A stretch of DNA of 64,000 nt, taken from NCBI RefSeq assembly GCF_014873875.1, contig NZ_JADBEM010000001.1, positions 5,518,001-5,582,000 of the forward strand. The letters are read 5' to 3'. Numbering within the stretch: the first letter of the stretch is position 1; each line of letters begins with the position of its first letter. This stretch comes from Actinopolymorpha pittospori (lineage in GTDB: Bacteria; Actinomycetota; Actinomycetes; Propionibacteriales; Actinopolymorphaceae). A program made the position numbers and the translations under genes. Of the stretch, positions 61,089-64,000 are shown one piece after another. The notes beneath the pieces were generated by a model. The model was given only the letters and a program-made list of their open reading frames with translations. It was not told the DNA's origin and made no database searches.

Positions 61089-63044
61089 ATGGACCACCAG
61101 TCGACGAGGCGTGATCTGCTCCGGGTAGGGGGGACTCTGGTCTTCGTCACGGCGACGGCGTCCGCCTGTGACCTGCTCTCGACCAACCCGTCGCGCTCGG
61201 GCCAGTCGGGGCGCGGTGCCGGGGGCGGTCCGAAACCGAAAGAGGCGCCGATGCTCGCTGACCTGGTGAAGCGGGGTGCCATCGATCCAGTGGAGAAGCG
61301 GCTACCGCCGAAGCCCGTCATCGTCCAGCCGAACGACCGGCCCGGTGTCTACGGTGGTGAGTGGCGACTCAACACGGTGGCCAGCGGCTATGGCACGGGC
61401 GCCACGCAGTACCAGATCGCGGGTTACGAGAACCTCGTGCGCTGGGATCCGACGTTCACCAAGATCATCCCGAACATCGCCGACAGCTATGAGATCAGCG
61501 CCGACAGCACCACGTACACGTTTCATTTACACAAAGGGATCAGGTGGTCCGACGGGCACCCGTTCACCGCCGCCGACATGGTCTTCGCGGTGCAAGACGT
61601 GATCATGAACACCGAACTCTCACCGATTCCACAGTTCGGCGAGATGTCAGCAGAGCAGCTCGACGACTACACGGTCCGGTTGACGTTCGCTGAGCCGAAC
61701 GGTGTGTTGATCCAGAACATCGTCACCCGCACCGGACTCGTCTTCACCGACAATCCGGCGCACTATCTCAAGCAGTTTCACAAGAAGTACAACCCGAACG
61801 TCAACGCGCTGGTGGAAAAAGAGAAGTTGGACGACTGGCTGGCGCTATTCAACCTGAAGGGTGGCGACTACAGCTTCGGGTCGAACGTCGACAAGCCCAC
61901 GCTTTACCCCTGGGTCTTGAAGAGCGTGTCCAACTCCCAAATCGTGGTGGAGCGGAACCCGTACTACTGGAAGGTCGACCCCGACGGCAGCCAGTTGCCG
62001 TACCTGGACCGGATCGTCTGGACGGTGGTCACGAACGAAGAGACGACGCTGCTGAAAACCGCTAACGGCGAGGTCGACTTCTCCTACGGGGATCCGAAGA
62101 ACAAACCCGTCCTGGCGCGGGGTCGTTCCCAGGGCGACTACCGGTTCTTCGATGCGGTCCCCGGGCACACCAGCGACGTATGCATTTACCCCAATCTCGC
62201 GCACAAGAATCCGGTGCTGCGCAAGATCTTCCAGAACAAGGACTTCCGCATAGGCCTCTCCTACGCCATCAACCGGCAGGAAATCATCGACGCCGTATTC
62301 CAGCGCCAGGGGGAACCGTGGCAGATCGCCCCGCGCAAGGAGTCGAGCTACTACGACCGCGAGATGGCCGAGCAGTACCTTGAGTACGACCCGGACCGGG
62401 CCAACGAATACCTCGACCGGGCATTCCCCGACAAGGATCCGGACGGCCGGCGGCTCGGGCCCGACGGCAAGCCCATCACGTTCAACATCGACGTGCATGG
62501 CGGAATCACGGAGTGGGTCGACACGATCGACCTCGTCGTGCGCTACTGGCGAAAGGTCGGCGTCAACGCACGCCTGAATAACATCAGCCCCGAACTGGCC
62601 GTGACTCGCGGCGAAGCCAACCAGCACGACATGGCGGTCTGGTCAGGCGAGGGTGGTCTGGATGCCGTCATCCTGATCAATCCGTACAACTACCTGCCGA
62701 TCCTCTCGCCGTACTCCTTCTTCGGGGTGCCATGGGTGGCGTGGTACGACAGTGACGGAAAGGAAGGCGAAAATCCGCCCACACCCGTCCGGCGGCAACT
62801 GCAGCTCTACGACGAGGCGCTGGCCACGTCCGACACCCAGCGCCAGCATGACCTGATGACCGAGATCTTGCACATCGCGAAGGAGGAGTTCTTCGGGATC
62901 GGTATAAGTGCGCCCACGAGTTCGTACGGGATCGTGAGCAACCGTACGCAGAACTGGGCGAAGCAGATGACCACCGGGACGGTGTGGGTCTACATGGACC
63001 CCGCGCCCAGCAACCCGTGCCAGTATTTCGTGGAAGAGCGCTGA
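61089..63044 (+). CDS. family 5 ABC transporter substrate-binding lipoprotein
   Basis: 651 residues from ATG 61089, with GAGAGGAG upstream; the GTG just before is an alternative. Twin-arginine-like TRRDLLRVGG and lipobox SAC (Cys27). The SBP_bac_5 signature appears as IPNIADSYEISADSTTYTFH and LHKGIRWSDGHPFTAADMVF. The family binds peptides, nickel or oligosaccharides; the nearest type is the oligosaccharide branch (YPWVLKSVSNSQIVVERNPY). No permease genes follow, so it is an orphan or its operon has been cut. Confidence 0.9.
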   Translation: MDHQSTRRDLLRVGGTLVFVTATASACDLLSTNPSRSGQSGRGAGGGPKPKEAPMLADLVKRGAIDPVEKRLPPKPVIVQPNDRPGVYGGEWRLNTVASGYGTGATQYQIAGYENLVRWDPTFTKIIPNIADSYEISADSTTYTFHLHKGIRWSDGHPFTAADMVFAVQDVIMNTELSPIPQFGEMSAEQLDDYTVRLTFAEPNGVLIQNIVTRTGLVFTDNPAHYLKQFHKKYNPNVNALVEKEKLDDWLALFNLKGGDYSFGSNVDKPTLYPWVLKSVSNSQIVVERNPYYWKVDPDGSQLPYLDRIVWTVVTNEETTLLKTANGEVDFSYGDPKNKPVLARGRSQGDYRFFDAVPGHTSDVCIYPNLAHKNPVLRKIFQNKDFRIGLSYAINRQEIIDAVFQRQGEPWQIAPRKESSYYDREMAEQYLEYDPDRANEYLDRAFPDKDPDGRRLGPDGKPITFNIDVHGGITEWVDTIDLVVRYWRKVGVNARLNNISPELAVTRGEANQHDMAVWSGEGGLDAVILINPYNYLPILSPYSFFGVPWVAWYDSDGKEGENPPTPVRRQLQLYDEALATSDTQRQHDLMTEILHIAKEEFFGIGISAPTSSYGIVSNRTQNWAKQMTTGTVWVYMDPAPSNPCQYFVEER

Positions 63045-63395
63045 CTGTTTCAGCGCAGCTGCTTTCGCGGTCGAATCTGACCAGATGTGACGCTGACCGT
63101 CGTACGTATGGCGTAGGGGGACACACTGAGCGGGTGGGCGTACCACCCGCTGCGGGCGTACCGGATCAGCGCCTCGCTCGCCTCTCGGCGAGCGGTGATG
63201 CGTGCCTTCGAGGAGGTCGGCGAGATCAGGGCCGGATTGGATGAGTGCTGGCAGCAGTACGTTGTCTCCTTGCTGATGTCTGGCGAAGAGCGTGCGGATG
63301 GACGTCGCCGTGCTCGCGATCTCGAGCGGTTCCCGGTCGGTCCCGAAACACCGTTAGATGCACAGTCCCGCTCCAGGCGGGCCGTGGGAGGAACC
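63045..63395. other. open but unassigned region
   Basis: 351 bases. The frame of the next gene stays open upstream (AYHPLRAYRISASLASRRAV, MRAFEEVGEIRAGLDECWQQ), so the next gene may begin earlier or be fused to a remnant. No family is recognised. Confidence 0.3.
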
Positions 63396-63695
63396 GTGAA
63401 CCCGATCGCGGAGATGCTGATCGATTCTGTTGACTGGTCGAGTTATCAGGAGCTTGGTCAGCCCGCGATCACGCTTGGCGTAGCGTTACGCGACCTCCTC
63501 TCGAGTTCGAACGTTGAGGAGGCGTCAACCGCGTGGAGTGAGATCGAAGAGCACGTCTTCTCGCAGGGGACGATCTACTCCGCGGCTGAGCCGACGGTTT
63601 CCGTCATGTTAGCTGCGCTCACCGAGGACCAACCGTCCTGGCGTAGCGGTCGGATCGTAGATCTCTTGTTCTTCATCGTGCGGGCGCTTCTGTGA
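63396..63695 (+). CDS. small hypothetical protein
   Basis: 99 residues from GTG 63396, chosen for the strong GGGAGG five to six bases upstream. Acidic and helical (IAEMLIDSVDWSSYQELGQP, NVEEASTAWSEIEEHVFSQG), with an aromatic end DLLFFIVRALL. Not recognised. The acidic character and the coupled downstream partner recall immunity-type proteins, but that is only an impression. Confidence 0.55.
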   Translation: MNPIAEMLIDSVDWSSYQELGQPAITLGVALRDLLSSSNVEEASTAWSEIEEHVFSQGTIYSAAEPTVSVMLAALTEDQPSWRSGRIVDLLFFIVRALL

Positions 63696-63865
63696 CGGAT
63701 TCGTCGTTGCAGGATCGATGTAGAGAGCGTGAGCGCGAAGGGCTGTGGCTTCTTGCGAGCTGGGCACTCACGCATGATGGTTGGATGCGGGACAACGTGC
63801 TTGAGGTGATCGAGGTTGTCGCACCAGACCGCGTGGAGATGATCCGGACGGCGACGGCGGGCTGA
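63692..63865 (+). CDS. small hypothetical protein overlapping the previous gene
   Basis: 57 residues from GTG 63692, overlapping the previous stop as GTGA. Sequence includes CREREREGLWLLASWALTHD then GWMRDNVLEVIEVVAPDRVE. Either a translationally coupled partner or the second half of one gene split by a frameshift at 63692. Beyond it, to 64000, nothing is recognised. Confidence 0.5.
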   Translation: MTDSSLQDRCREREREGLWLLASWALTHDGWMRDNVLEVIEVVAPDRVEMIRTATAG

Positions 63866-64000
63866 TGTCCACGCGAAGTCGTCGCGGGCCTCGATAGCGG
63901 TCAGCGGGCTTCTCGGTCGACGGCCGGCCGACCCCGGCCGCGAGCGAGACGGTCCACTCTCGCCAGCGCGGTCGGGATCCGATTCGATCCGGCCATCGCC

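Overview
The window is GC-rich DNA with GTG/TTG starts, Tat and lipoprotein signals and actinobacterial gene families. It reads as a chromosomal segment of a soil- or plant-associated actinobacterium. A Propionibacteriales-like genus (Kribbella, Microlunatus or Actinopolymorpha type) is my inference from the carbohydrate clusters; no rRNA or complete tRNA is present to test it.

Layout. 1-10.9 kb is an accessory patchwork: an Eis-type acetyltransferase running off the left edge, a kinase-fold protein, a sensor histidine kinase that has lost its phosphoacceptor histidine, an IS5-type element, three NUDIX hydrolases on one strand, a decayed IS110 transposase, a GyrI-like ligand-binding protein, a P-loop kinase and an ArsC-like protein. 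11.0-22.1 kb is a pectin/rhamnogalacturonan utilisation locus. It has a secreted PL9 pectate lyase on the minus strand and a divergent seven-gene operon (yesL-lplB-ytcP-yesU-oligogalacturonate lyase-lplA-yetA). Each arm has a LacI-type palindromic operator. The likely flow is extracellular cleavage, oligosaccharide capture by LplA, import by LplB/YtcP (ATPase not encoded here), then cytoplasmic breakdown by the lyase, YetA and YesU.

22.2-29.5 kb is an insertion hot spot. An IS1380-type element sits in an IS3 remnant, and a second, different IS1380-type element splits a SWIM zinc-finger gene that overlaps a DUF6493 gene. Both insertions have clean target duplications. 29.7-38.8 kb holds a NarL/HK two-component pair, an FAD oxidoreductase, a GNAT, three aminoglycoside-phosphotransferase-fold proteins and a GyrB-like ATPase fragment protein. 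39.4-42.0 kb is an intact IS21 element with a 5-bp target duplication. A secreted DUF3472 protein and a near-identical second copy of the 1674-bp IS1380 element follow.

46.5-58.3 kb has a LysR regulator, gene remnants, and a tightly packed seven-gene cluster: D-serine-dehydratase-like PLP enzyme, M81/MlrC peptidase, Tat lipoprotein solute-binding protein, GH20-like barrel, IclR regulator, glutamate-semialdehyde-aminotransferase-like enzyme and a Tat-exported glycosidase-like protein. A truncated N-acyl-D-amino-acid deacylase precedes it. This combination has no permease and is not a pathway I recognise; it is the best candidate here for an undescribed catabolic system.

58.3-64 kb is again a graveyard: a two-repeat type I-E-like CRISPR remnant, the 3' half of a tRNA-Arg(TCT) gene (a likely integration scar), IS256, Tn3 and DNA-ligase fragments, a small PH-domain protein, a 253-bp element with 16-bp inverted ends, an orphan family-5 solute-binding protein and two overlapping small unknown genes.
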